Positions 20,925 to 30,145 of a stretch of 64,000 nt of DNA are shown here, in pieces. The stretch is from Candidatus Sulfopaludibacter sp. SbA3 (GTDB lineage Bacteria; Acidobacteriota; Vicinamibacteria; Vicinamibacterales; UBA2999), in the NCBI GenBank assembly GCA_945903265.1, contig CAMDNQ010000006.1:106635-170634 (forward strand). Reading direction: 5' to 3'. Numbering within the stretch: the stretch's first letter is position 1; the number at the start of each line of letters is the position of its first letter. A program made the translations under genes and the position numbers. A model generated the notes under the pieces. That model ran no database searches. It was not told where the DNA came from and was given only the letters and a program-made list of their open reading frames with translations.

Positions 20925-22562
20925 ATGATTTCGTTTTCAAACATCAGCAAGCAGTACGGAAAGCAGATTCTCTTCGTTGATGCCTCCTTCCAGCTCAACC
21001 CGGGTGAGAAGGTCGGCCTTGTCGGTCCCAACGGCTCGGGCAAGACGACCTTGTTCCGGATGATCGTCGGCGAGGAAACGGCGGACGAAGGTGAGGTGTC
21101 CGTGCCGCGGAAGATGACGGTCGGCTACTTCCGCCAGGACGTCGAGGAAATGTCGGGCCGTTCGGTGCTCGATGAGGCGATTGCCGGCAGCGGCAGGCTG
21201 GGTGATTTGCACCACGAGCTCGAGGCGCTGCAGAACGCCATGAGCGACCCCGCGAAGGCGGACGACATGGATCGCATCCTCGCGCGGTTCGGCGAAGTAC
21301 AGGAGGAGTACGACCACGCTGGCGGCTACGGCCTCGAGGCGCAGGCCCGCGAGGTGCTGGAGGGGCTCGGCTTCGACGAGGAGCGCATCGACGGCGATGT
21401 GGGCGCGCTGTCGGGCGGGTGGAAGATGCGCGTGGCGATGGCGCGGGTGCTCCTTGGCCGTCCCGACGTGCTCCTGATGGACGAGCCCACAAACCACCTC
21501 GACATCGAGTCGATCATCTGGCTCGAGGGCTTCCTGACGTCCCTGCCGGGGGCGCTGCTCATGACGTCGCACGACCGCGAGTTCATGAACCGCATCGTCA
21601 CGAAGATTGCCGAGATCGACGGCGGCGAGATCACGAGCTACTCGGGCAACTACGACTTCTACGAGCGCGAGCGGGCGATTCGCGAAACGAACCGCGAAGC
21701 CGCGTACGCGCGTCAGCAGTCGATGCTGGCCAAGGAGCAGCGCTTCATCGACCGGTTCGCGGCGCACGCGGCAAAGGCGGCGCAGGTGCAGAGCCGTGTG
21801 AAGGCACTCGAGAAGATCGAGAAGATCGAGCTGCCGAAGAAGCGCAAGGTCGTGAAGTTCGACTTCCGGCAGCCGCCGCGGTCCGGCGACCAGGTCGTCG
21901 TCCTCGAGGACATCTCGAAGAAGTACGGTCGCCGCGTCGTCCACGATGGGCTGTCAGCCGTCATCAGGCGCGGTGAGCGCTGGTGCGTCATGGGGAAGAA
22001 CGGCGCCGGAAAGACGACGCTTCTCAAGATGGTGGCGGGAGTGCTGCCGCCGGACTCCGGCGACGTGAAGCTGGGCGCGAACGTCAAACTCGGGTACTTC
22101 GCGCAGCAGGCGCTCGACGTGCTCAACCCGGACCTGACGATCGAGGAGCAGCTGCAGCAGGACTTTCCTCAGGAGTCGATTGGCTCGCTGCGCAGCCTCG
22201 CTGGCGCGTTTCAGTTTTCAGGGGACGACACCGACAAGAAGATCCGGGCGCTCTCCGGCGGCGAAAAGACGCGCCTCGTGATCGCCATCATGCTCCTCAA
22301 CCCGCCGAACTTCCTCGTGCTCGACGAGCCGACGAACCATCTCGACATGGCGACGAAAGAGATGCTCATCGACTCGCTGCGCGACTTCGAGGGCACGATG
22401 CTCTTTGTGTCGCACGACCGGGCGTTCCTCCGTGCCCTGAGCAACCGGGTGATTGAGCTGGGCGGGGAGAGCGGCACCGACGCCGAGCCGCACCTGTATC
22501 CGGGCTCGTACGTCGAGTACGTGGCCCGCACAGGACACGAAGCCCCCGGCGTTCACACCTAG
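20925..22562 (+). CDS. ABC-F family ATPase (two NBDs)
   Basis: Walker A GPNGSGKTTLFRM and [29 protein letters not shown] and LSGGEKTRLVIAIMLL; DEPTNHLD twice. Confidence 0.95.
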   Translation: MISFSNISKQYGKQILFVDASFQLNPGEKVGLVGPNGSGKTTLFRMIVGEETADEGEVSVPRKMTVGYFRQDVEEMSGRSVLDEAIAGSGRLGDLHHELEALQNAMSDPAKADDMDRILARFGEVQEEYDHAGGYGLEAQAREVLEGLGFDEERIDGDVGALSGGWKMRVAMARVLLGRPDVLLMDEPTNHLDIESIIWLEGFLTSLPGALLMTSHDREFMNRIVTKIAEIDGGEITSYSGNYDFYERERAIRETNREAAYARQQSMLAKEQRFIDRFAAHAAKAAQVQSRVKALEKIEKIELPKKRKVVKFDFRQPPRSGDQVVVLEDISKKYGRRVVHDGLSAVIRRGERWCVMGKNGAGKTTLLKMVAGVLPPDSGDVKLGANVKLGYFAQQALDVLNPDLTIEEQLQQDFPQESIGSLRSLAGAFQFSGDDTDKKIRALSGGEKTRLVIAIMLLNPPNFLVLDEPTNHLDMATKEMLIDSLRDFEGTMLFVSHDRAFLRALSNRVIELGGESGTDAEPHLYPGSYVEYVARTGHEAPGVHT

Positions 22563-23182
22563 TACAGGCTTCTCAGCTTCGCCACATCGCTGGCCGACAT
22601 ACCAGGGACGCGTGCAATATCGGCGCGCTCCTTGAGCTGCGCGCGATACCGGGTGAAGAATCCCGGGATGTCGCCGCCGAATCCGAAGAAGTACATGATG
22701 TCGGCGAAGTTGGACGTGTGATTGAGCCCGAGCGCGTGTCCCAGTTCGTGGACGCACGTGAGATAGACGATGGTGTCGCGCATCAGCGGGTCGGCGCGTG
22801 CCATCCCGCCGATGTCGGGACCGAGGCCGTCGGTGTCGGGCCGGATGAAGACTTCAGCGCCGCGGCGGCCGTTCGCGTAGAGCGGCCGCATCTCCCCGTA
22901 ATTGCCCGCCTGCGCGCCGACGAAGTTCACCAGGATCAACGCGTCCTGCCGAAGCGACTCCACCAGCCGGATTCTGCCGGCGGCGCTGCGCTCCCAGTCC
23001 TTCAGCGCCCAGACCGCCAGCTCGCGGTCGGAGGCGCGGTACCCGGACGCGGGCTCGCCTGCGCTGATGAAATATGTGATGCGTCCGCTCGAGTCGAGCG
23101 GCTGAAGGCGCTCCGCCTGTGCGCCAAGCGAGACCGCAGCCGTGATAACGCCGACGGCCAGCGCGACCATTCGCATGCCCAT
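22559..23182 (-). CDS. Exported matrixin-like zinc metalloprotease
   Basis: Signal peptide; HELGHALGLNHTSNFADIMY (HExxHxxGxxH plus Met). Confidence 0.8.
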   Translation of the reverse strand: MGMRMVALAVGVITAAVSLGAQAERLQPLDSSGRITYFISAGEPASGYRASDRELAVWALKDWERSAAGRIRLVESLRQDALILVNFVGAQAGNYGEMRPLYANGRRGAEVFIRPDTDGLGPDIGGMARADPLMRDTIVYLTCVHELGHALGLNHTSNFADIMYFFGFGGDIPGFFTRYRAQLKERADIARVPGMSASDVAKLRSLY

Positions 23183-23197
23183 AAGATAAGCCTGTTC

Positions 23198-23686
23198 ATG
23201 GCTGACACCACCGGCATCACCATCCGGCGCGCCGCGGAGGCGGACGCCCCGGCGCTCGGGCGCATGGGTGCGCTGCTGATGCGCGCCCACTACGACTTCG
23301 ACTCGAAGCGTTTTCTCTCGCCTGGGAGCGATCCGTCTGCCGGCTATGGGCGTTTTCTCGCGGGTCAACTCCGCGATCCGGATGTCGTCGTCTTCGTCGC
23401 CGAGCGTGGCGGCGAGGTGATCGGCTACGTCTTCGCGGGGCTCGAGCCGCTTTCCTGGAAGGAACTGCGCGATGCCTGCGGGTTCGTCCACGACATCGTG
23501 GTCGAAGAGCCAGGCCGGCGGCTGGGTGCCGCAACCGCGCTGCTCGATGCGGCGACGGACTGGCTCAAGAGCCGGGGCGCCCCGCGCGTGGTCCTCTGGA
23601 CCGCCGATCAAAACGCCGCCGCCCACCGCCTGTTCGAGCGCCTCGGTTTCCGCCGGACGATGGTGGAAATGACGCGGGAGTTGTAA
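23198..23686 (+). CDS. GNAT-family N-acetyltransferase
   Basis: ITIRRAAEADAPALGRMGALL; VHDIVVEEPGRRLGAATALLDAATDWLKSRG; AHRLFERLGFRRTMVEMTREL. Confidence 0.9.
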   Translation: MADTTGITIRRAAEADAPALGRMGALLMRAHYDFDSKRFLSPGSDPSAGYGRFLAGQLRDPDVVVFVAERGGEVIGYVFAGLEPLSWKELRDACGFVHDIVVEEPGRRLGAATALLDAATDWLKSRGAPRVVLWTADQNAAAHRLFERLGFRRTMVEMTREL

Positions 23687-23738
23687 TGGTCCGGGTTACG
23701 GACCGCCTCTTGCAGCCCGCTGGGCTTCGGAGAACAAC

Positions 23739-23963
23739 ATGACAACACGCCGCATAGCCGGTCTGGTGCTTCTGGTGATTGGTCTGGTCGCCCTCATCGC
23801 CGGTGGGGTCTTCTGGACTGACCGTGAAACCGTCGTAGACGCGGGACCCTTGCAGATCACGGCCGACGAACGTGAAGGCGTCGCCATTCCGCCCATTGTG
23901 GGCATCATTGCGCTCATTGGCGGGATTGCCCTGCTGGCAATTCCCGAGCGCCGGCGTGCGTAA
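23739..23963 (+). CDS. Small two-TM membrane protein
   Basis: Two hydrophobic segments IAGLVLLVIGLVALIAGGVFW and VGIIALIGGIALLAI. Confidence 0.65.
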   Translation: MTTRRIAGLVLLVIGLVALIAGGVFWTDRETVVDAGPLQITADEREGVAIPPIVGIIALIGGIALLAIPERRRA

Positions 23964-23987
23964 CGCCGGCCTGGTCAGGAGAAATCG

Positions 23988-24143
23988 ATGGCTGTCCGCA
24001 TGACACGAAGCGTTGGAATGCTCGTCCTCGGAACTTACCTGGTGCTCGTCGGCCTTGGAGGACTGGTGGCATTCGCCCTGCCGTCACCCATCATGGCCGT
24101 GCTGGCGCTGATTGCAGGCGTGCTGATCCTGATCGGCCGCTAG
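23988..24143 (+). CDS. Small (51 aa) membrane protein
   Basis: Read by eye: MAVRMTRSVGMLVLGTYLVLVGLGGLVAFALPSPIMAVLALIAGVLILIGR; preceded by AGGAGAA; below ORF-track length cutoff. Confidence 0.6.
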   Translation: MAVRMTRSVGMLVLGTYLVLVGLGGLVAFALPSPIMAVLALIAGVLILIGR

Positions 24144-24182
24144 CGGGACAGCGTGGGATAATGACGGCTGCTCACCTCGAGT

Positions 24183-24259
24183 CGGGGCGTGGCGCAGCCC
24201 GGTAGCGCGCCTGCTTTGGGAGCAGGATGTCGCAGGTTCGAATCCTGTCGCCCCGACCA
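24183..24259 (+). tRNA. tRNA-Pro (anticodon TGG), CCA encoded
   Basis: CGGGGCG/CGCCCCG acceptor stem; anticodon arm CCTGC-TTTGGGA-GCAGG; T arm CAGGTTCGAATCCTG; terminal ACCA. Confidence 0.97.
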
Positions 24260-24270
24260 ATTCCTTCCGG

Positions 24271-24876
24271 TTACGGTTTCGGGATCCTGAGCGTCGCGCT
24301 GATCATTGCGCTGCCGCTGACGCCGTAGAGCAGTACCAGCGGGTGGAGCTGTGCCGGCCCGAGCTGGTACACGCCGAGCCACAGGTCGTACTCGCCCACA
24401 TGTTCCCGCCAGAACATGATCCCCAGCACGATCACGATGACGATGCTCGTCGGGATTGGCGTGCCTTCGAAGTATTTGACCTTGCCCGTTGACGCATCGG
24501 AGAGTGCCGCGGACGTCACGTTGAAGCGCGCAAGACGACTCACGCCGCAGACGACGAAGTAGGTGAGGATCAGCATGTCCCACCCGCCGCGCAGGCCGAG
24601 GGTGAATCCGAGGACTGCGGGACCGACGCCGAACGAGATCGTGTCCGCGAGCGAGTCGAGGTCGGCGCCGAGCACCGACTGACGGCGTGGATTCAGGCGC
24701 GCGACGTACCCGTCCAGGACGTCGAACGCCAGGGCTGCGGGCAGCAGGAGGAAGGCAATCCACAACAAGCGTGGACTGCCTGCCGCCAGGTAATCGAGAC
24801 AGAGAAAGATCGAGATCGTCCCGCAGGCCGCGTTGCCGATCGTCAGGGCGTCTGCCGCCGTGTACGACCGGAGCAT
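24271..24876 (-). CDS. pssA: CDP-diacylglycerol--serine O-phosphatidyltransferase
   Basis: DVLDGYVARLNPRRQSVLGADLDSLADTISFGVGPA CDP-alcohol phosphotransferase motif, multiple TM segments. Confidence 0.85.
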   Translation of the reverse strand: MLRSYTAADALTIGNAACGTISIFLCLDYLAAGSPRLLWIAFLLLPAALAFDVLDGYVARLNPRRQSVLGADLDSLADTISFGVGPAVLGFTLGLRGGWDMLILTYFVVCGVSRLARFNVTSAALSDASTGKVKYFEGTPIPTSIVIVIVLGIMFWREHVGEYDLWLGVYQLGPAQLHPLVLLYGVSGSAMISATLRIPKP

Positions 24877-24892
24877 CGACAGATGCGGTCGT

Positions 24893-25909
24893 TTACTGGC
24901 CGCGGCCGCCTCGCCCTTCGCCTGCGCCACGGCCACCTTCACCGCCACCCCGGCCAGTCGGATAGGGGCGCGGGTTGACGACGAAGCGATCGAGAAACAG
25001 GTCGTTGAGACGCGCCGTCGCGTCCGCAAACTCCTGGACGGCGTCGAAGCCGTGCGGCACACCGGCGAACTCGTGCAGCTCGGACGGGATGCCGGCGCCG
25101 CGCAGCACCTTGAGGAACTCCTGGCTGCTCTCGGGCGGCACGGTCGTATCGGCGAGGCCGTGGTGAAGGATCGTCGGGGCGAAGCCCTTGACGTGCGTAG
25201 CGACCTCGACCTGCTTCCATGCCTCCTCACTGCTCCCCGCGGGCAGCGGGAACGCCTTGCGGAAGCCTTCCCACGCCGGGCCGGTGACGGGGTAATACGC
25301 AATCACTGCGGTCAGCTGCGTGCCGGCGCCGGCGTTGCCGCCGCTGCCTTCGTACGCCGCCTGGTTCTGCGTGCCGTTCGCGAAGAGCGCGAGGTGGGCG
25401 CCGGCGGAATAGCCCGCCAGCGCGATGCGCGCTGGGTCGATGCCCAGCTTGGCGGCGTTCGCGCGGGTCCAGCGGATCGCGGTTTTCACGTCCTCGATCT
25501 GCGCGGGCCATCGAGCCACGCCGGCCAGGCGGTACTGCACCGCGAGGTTGGTGTAGCCGAGCGCCGACATCGACTGCAGCCGGGCGGCGAGGCCGTTCTT
25601 GTTGCCCCCCGCGAAGCCGCCTCCATGGAAGTGCAGGACCGCCATCCGCTTCGAGGTGCCCGTCGGCCGGAAGATGTCCGCGTGCAGGTCGACGTCGCCA
25701 CCCTTCCCGTAGACCACGTCGCGGTCCACGTTGGCTGCGTCACGCGCCGGGTTGGGCGCGGGCGCCTGCCCCTGAGCGGACAACGCGAACTCGCTCACCG
25801 CGAGGCTTGCGCCAACCGTTCCAAGAAAACCCCGTCTCGTCAGTTTCGTTCCCACAGTGTCTCCTGTACGGATGAGAGCGTAGAACCCCGAATCGGCGAA
25901 CTTTATCAC
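24893..25909 (-). CDS. Alpha/beta hydrolase (esterase/lipase), Tat-type signal
   Basis: LTRRGFLGTVGASLAVS; LHFHGGGFAGGN; IALAGYSAGAHLALF; start may be further in. Confidence 0.88.
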   Translation of the reverse strand: MIKFADSGFYALIRTGDTVGTKLTRRGFLGTVGASLAVSEFALSAQGQAPAPNPARDAANVDRDVVYGKGGDVDLHADIFRPTGTSKRMAVLHFHGGGFAGGNKNGLAARLQSMSALGYTNLAVQYRLAGVARWPAQIEDVKTAIRWTRANAAKLGIDPARIALAGYSAGAHLALFANGTQNQAAYEGSGGNAGAGTQLTAVIAYYPVTGPAWEGFRKAFPLPAGSSEEAWKQVEVATHVKGFAPTILHHGLADTTVPPESSQEFLKVLRGAGIPSELHEFAGVPHGFDAVQEFADATARLNDLFLDRFVVNPRPYPTGRGGGEGGRGAGEGRGGRGQ

Positions 25910-25965
25910 GAGCTCACCGCGCCAGCGGGCACAACCCCTGCAGTGTGGAGGGCTGGAGGATATCC

Positions 25966-26169
25966 ATGAACAAAGACGAACTCGACGGTAAGACCCAGGC
26001 TGTCAAAGGCAAAGTGAAGCAGGCCGTCGGTCACCTCACCGATGACGAATCCCTTCACGACGAAGGTGTCGTCGACGAAGTTGCGGGTGAGACGCAGGAA
26101 ACCATCGGCCGCGCCCGTCGCAAGGTGGGCGAGACCATTGAGGACATCGGCGAGCGCCTCAAACGCTAA
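25966..26169 (+). CDS. CsbD-family stress protein
   Basis: MNKDELDGKTQAVKGKVKQAVGHLTDDESLHDEG. Confidence 0.88.
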   Translation: MNKDELDGKTQAVKGKVKQAVGHLTDDESLHDEGVVDEVAGETQETIGRARRKVGETIEDIGERLKR

Positions 26170-27353
26170 CGGGATGAAATTGGCGCCCTGCCGCCGCCAG
26201 GCGGCAGGGCGTAATGCGCGTCGATCGCGGCGCGCAGCGCCGGCGTGACACCGGCGTAGTTCCGCTTCGTCAGCTCCTTCACCAAGTCCGCGAACGTATC
26301 GTCCGCCAGCTGGTTCCTTCCCCGCGCCGGCGGTTGTCCGGTGTCCAGGTCCGTATCCCCGAGCGCCAGTCGGCCGCCACGTACGTCCTGGAGCGCGTCG
26401 GCGTATCGCGCAACCGACGCATCGAAGCTGTCGAGAAAGAGCTTCTCGGTCTCCGCCGTCAGCGGCTCGAAGGATAGGGGCCGCAGCGGGCCGAATTTCG
26501 GCAGCACTTTGAAGATGGCGACAACCATCCGTGCAAAGAACCCCGGTTTCCGATACGTGGCTCCGTACCGCTCTTCGTATTGCTGGCGGGTGAGGCCGAA
26601 GACGAATGCCTGTTCGGTCAGGCCGGGATTTCGCTCGAGGATCTCGTCGCGCTTTTCGCGCCATGCCGCGCGCGTGATATTCGGAACGAGTTCGCTCGCC
26701 GCTTTTCGATACGTCCCAATCGCAAGGTCGACATCCCCGAAGACGTCTTCGAGCGAGAGACCGTATGTGTCGCGGAAGGCGCGGTCGAGCACGGGAGCCG
26801 CCACCTCGAATCCGATCAGATCCTGGTACACATCCGCGCGGAACGTGCCGCGCGCCAGCTGCGTCACGTCGAACGCGAACTCCACCATCACGTGGCGGGC
26901 CGGCGAGTCCGCGTAGAGGACTTCGTCACCGAAGTCCTCCCGGAGTTTCGGATACACCATCGGCACTGCGCGGTTGACGGCGATTGAATGGCCAGCATTG
27001 TCGCTGGCGTAGTGGGCGAGCGCTCCGAGGGCGAACGCATATTCGTTGAGGCCCTGCGACTCCCGGACGAGCGCTTCGACGAAGTCGCCCGAGCGGACGT
27101 AATGCACCAGATTCGAAAACAACTTGCTGCCGAACGGGTAGTAGCCGAGATCCTGAATGAGCGAACCGCCATAGGCATACGCGCGCGCACCGAGCAGCTC
27201 CGTCGCGGATGCCTGGGGGAATTTCCGTGTGAGCGTCGGCGCGATCTGGGTTTCCCAAACCGCGTCGATCATCGCCTCGTGGGCCAGGACGGAGTAGCCG
27301 CGGGCGCTTGCCGGCGCTGCCAGGAGCAGCACGAAGACGACAAGCACCCGCAT
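26166..27353 (-). CDS. Exported zinc-dependent phospholipase C-like protein
   Basis: Signal peptide; YSVLAHEAMIDAVW, FALGALAHYASDNAGHSIAVNRAVP. Confidence 0.65.
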   Translation of the reverse strand: MRVLVVFVLLLAAPASARGYSVLAHEAMIDAVWETQIAPTLTRKFPQASATELLGARAYAYGGSLIQDLGYYPFGSKLFSNLVHYVRSGDFVEALVRESQGLNEYAFALGALAHYASDNAGHSIAVNRAVPMVYPKLREDFGDEVLYADSPARHVMVEFAFDVTQLARGTFRADVYQDLIGFEVAAPVLDRAFRDTYGLSLEDVFGDVDLAIGTYRKAASELVPNITRAAWREKRDEILERNPGLTEQAFVFGLTRQQYEERYGATYRKPGFFARMVVAIFKVLPKFGPLRPLSFEPLTAETEKLFLDSFDASVARYADALQDVRGGRLALGDTDLDTGQPPARGRNQLADDTFADLVKELTKRNYAGVTPALRAAIDAHYALPPGGGRAPISSR

Positions 27354-27360
27354 CAGCACC

Positions 27361-27882
27361 CTACTTCCCGTCGTTGTCGCTGTCGCGGTCGTCGTCCGTG
27401 ACCGCATCGACGGTCGCGCGTCCGGCGCGCTTCGCCGCGTCCGCCGTCGCTTCCGCGCCACGTTCGATCGCGTTGCCCGTCTTCTCGGCGCCGCGCTCGA
27501 TCGCATTGCCGGCCCGGTCGGCCTGGCGCTCGACATCGTTGTCGACGTCGTCGTCAACGTCGACATCGTCACGATCGATATCGATGCCGCTCGTGGCGGC
27601 CGGTCCGTCAGGGTCGATCACAAGCTGGTCGACGACGTCTTTGACGCCCTCGGTCGTCCGGGCGATCTGGACGGCCTGCGTCTTCGCCGCCGCGCTGTCC
27701 ACGTCGCCTTCGAGCGTCACAACGCCCCGGTTGGTCGTGACGTTAATTTCGTACGCCTTGACCGTGTCGTCAGCCGCGAACTGCGATTTCACCTTGGTTG
27801 TAATGCCCGCATCGGTGCTGCTGCACGCGACGGCCAGCCCGGACACCAACAGCGCCGATACAAATGCACTGATCCGTTTCAT
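27361..27882 (-). CDS. BON-domain lipoprotein with Asp-rich and apolipoprotein-like tail
   Basis: Lipobox VSGLAVACSS; GITTKVKSQFAADDTVKAYEINVTTNRGVVTLEGDVDS; DIDRDDVDVDDDVDNDVERQ. Confidence 0.88.
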   Translation of the reverse strand: MKRISAFVSALLVSGLAVACSSTDAGITTKVKSQFAADDTVKAYEINVTTNRGVVTLEGDVDSAAAKTQAVQIARTTEGVKDVVDQLVIDPDGPAATSGIDIDRDDVDVDDDVDNDVERQADRAGNAIERGAEKTGNAIERGAEATADAAKRAGRATVDAVTDDDRDSDNDGK

Positions 27883-27994
27883 ACCAGAATCCTCCTCATG
27901 AGCCACACGACGGCTGTAACCCTGAGAAAGGGGAGCATCCTTCGTGCCCATTGCAACCCGGCAGGGTCGTAACAGCCGGGGTACACTTTCCGAA

Positions 27995-28087
27995 GTGTTG
28001 TTTTTCGAGCTTTTCCCGGCCGTATTCATGATTGTCAGCGCGATCGTCGTGGTGCTGCTGTACATGGCTGACCGCAATGCGAAATAG
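27995..28087 (+). CDS. Putative 30-aa single-TM micropeptide
   Basis: GTG start; (M)LFFELFPAVFMIVSAIVVVLLYMADRNAK; below track cutoff; overlaps next CDS start. Confidence 0.3.
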   Translation: MLFFELFPAVFMIVSAIVVVLLYMADRNAK

Positions 28088-28592
28088 CTCATCAACGTGG
28101 AGATGCCTCTTTCTCCTCCTTGCGGTATTCGCCACCGGTTGCGACGAAGCAGCGCCCACCATGAGCACGCTGACGATCAACAGCGTGACGCCGGCGTCGG
28201 GTACTGTCAGGCCATCACGTGGTGCGCCGCCGGGCGTATTCATCGACCGGGGAACCGGGGCTCTGTCAATCGACATGACAATCCTGCCTGCGCGGGAGGC
28301 GTCCTGGGCTCAGATCTACGTGTATCTGTTGACGGCTGACGCTCCGGCGGGTGGGCTCAACTATTGCGGACAGAACCTCCCGGACGCTCCGACGTGGGGA
28401 CCGCTGCGCGCCTTCCGCACCGAGCGAGTCACGATTTCCGGCTTTCAGGTCTTTCGGGTGCCGTGCGATGTCGTCGGGATCCGCGCGATGCTGCACACGC
28501 GAAACACGGGATTGTTACTGCCACCGAACGCCAGCGAGACCGTGGCTGAAGCGACCACCGCCGTATCGTTCCGGATCCTGCCGATCCAGTGA
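28077..28592 (+). CDS. Hypothetical lipoprotein
   Basis: Signal peptide with lipobox LLLAVFATGCDE. Confidence 0.65.
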   Translation: MRNSSSTWRCLFLLLAVFATGCDEAAPTMSTLTINSVTPASGTVRPSRGAPPGVFIDRGTGALSIDMTILPAREASWAQIYVYLLTADAPAGGLNYCGQNLPDAPTWGPLRAFRTERVTISGFQVFRVPCDVVGIRAMLHTRNTGLLLPPNASETVAEATTAVSFRILPIQ

Positions 28593-28597
28593 GCGCG

Positions 28598-30055
28598 TTA
28601 GCGGGAGGTCGCGGCGGGGAGCAACATGGTGAAGGTGGCGCCGCGGCCCACGCCTTCGCTCTGGACAGTGATGGTGCCGCCATGCAGTTCGATAAAATGC
28701 CGGGCCAGGGCGAGACCGAGGCCAAGGCCGCCCTGGGGACGGTGGCCGCCGGCATCACCCTGCCAGAAACGCTGGAACACGAGCGGCAGCGCCTCCGGTG
28801 GAATTCCGATGCCGGTGTCGCGAACCGTCACTTCGACGTTCATCTCGCGCCTGGCGATCGAGACGTCGACGCGTCCCCCGCGCGACGTGAACTTCACGGC
28901 GTTGTTCAGCAGGTTCCAGAGTACCTGCTGCATCCGATCGCTATCGCACGTCACCAATAGCGGCGCCGGCGATGGCTCGACGTGGATCGCGACGCCCTTG
29001 CCGTCGGCCGACGGCCTTACGATGTCGACCGCCGTGCACACGACGTCCATGATCTCGCACGTCGTCAGCGTCAGCGCCATCTTCCCGGTGACGACGCGCG
29101 AAATGTCCAGGACGTCGGACACGAGCTGCGACAGGATCTGGGCGTTGCGCTCGATGACGTCGATGGCCCGCGCCTGCCGGCGCTCGTCCAGTTGCTGCAT
29201 TTGCAGCATGCGCGTGTAGCCGAGCACGGCGTTCAGCGGCGTCCTCAGCTCGTGCGACAGCATGGCGAGGAATTCGTCCTTGGTGCGGTTCGCTTCCTCG
29301 GCCTGCCGGGCCAACTGCCGCTGCAGCGTGATGTCCCGGGCGATTTTCGACGCGCCGATGATGCTGCCGGTCGGCGTCTTGATCGGCGACACCGACAGCG
29401 AGATCTCCACCGGGGTGCCGTCCTTTCGCCGCCGCACGGTTTCAAACGGCTCGACGGCCATCCCCGCACGAATGCGTCCCAGTACTTTGTCTTCTTCGGC
29501 GCGTCGCTCGTCGGGAATGATCAGCAGAATGGACTTGCCGATGACCTCGTCCGCGGCATATCCGAACACTCGCTCCGCGGCGTTGTTCCACGACTGGATG
29601 ATCCCGTTCAGATCCTTGCTGATGATGGCATCGACGGAGGAGTCGACGATGGCCGCGAGGCGGAACGCCTGGCGCTCGAGGTCTTTCTGCGCCGACAGAT
29701 CCCGCGCAATGCGCGACATGCCGAGTATTTCGCCGTCGGGCGTCAGGATGGGAGAGATCGACAGCGAGATGGGCACGATCGCGCCGGCTTTCGTCATGGC
29801 CGCCGTCTCGAAGTGCGTGACGGATTCGCCGCGAAGTACCCGCGCGATGACTTGGTCCTCCTCCGGCCGTTGGTCCCACGGCACGATCACGTCGATGGGG
29901 TGGCCGATGGCCTCTGCGGCGGTATAGCCGAACAGCCGTTCGGCCGCGCGATTCCATGTTTCGATGATGCCGCTCAGTCCCTGACTGATGACTGCGTCGT
30001 CTGAGGATTCAACAACCGCGGCCAGGCGGAGCGCCGCGGGGTCGAGCGTGTTCAT
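28598..30055 (-). CDS. Cytosolic sensor histidine kinase with two PAS domains
   Basis: Two PAS copies (SSDDAVISQGLSGIIETWNRAAERLFGY; SSVDAIISKDLNGIIQSWNNAAERVFGY); FLAMLSHELRTPLNAVLG; GLGLGLALARHFIELHGG. Confidence 0.93.
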   Translation of the reverse strand: MNTLDPAALRLAAVVESSDDAVISQGLSGIIETWNRAAERLFGYTAAEAIGHPIDVIVPWDQRPEEDQVIARVLRGESVTHFETAAMTKAGAIVPISLSISPILTPDGEILGMSRIARDLSAQKDLERQAFRLAAIVDSSVDAIISKDLNGIIQSWNNAAERVFGYAADEVIGKSILLIIPDERRAEEDKVLGRIRAGMAVEPFETVRRRKDGTPVEISLSVSPIKTPTGSIIGASKIARDITLQRQLARQAEEANRTKDEFLAMLSHELRTPLNAVLGYTRMLQMQQLDERRQARAIDVIERNAQILSQLVSDVLDISRVVTGKMALTLTTCEIMDVVCTAVDIVRPSADGKGVAIHVEPSPAPLLVTCDSDRMQQVLWNLLNNAVKFTSRGGRVDVSIARREMNVEVTVRDTGIGIPPEALPLVFQRFWQGDAGGHRPQGGLGLGLALARHFIELHGGTITVQSEGVGRGATFTMLLPAATSR

Positions 30056-30145
30056 GCAGGTGAAATTATGGGACACGATCGTCGCAAGCTACCTCAAGGG
30101 TAGACTCGAAATCGCGCTACCTCGACCGTGTATCATGTTGCCCGC

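Noticed and set aside
24140-24763. ORF of 207 aa on minus strand ending ...GRQDSNLRHPAPKAGALPGCATPR...
   Set aside because: The peptide is the antisense translation of the tRNA-Pro gene, a well-known false ORF; the rest is antisense to pssA.
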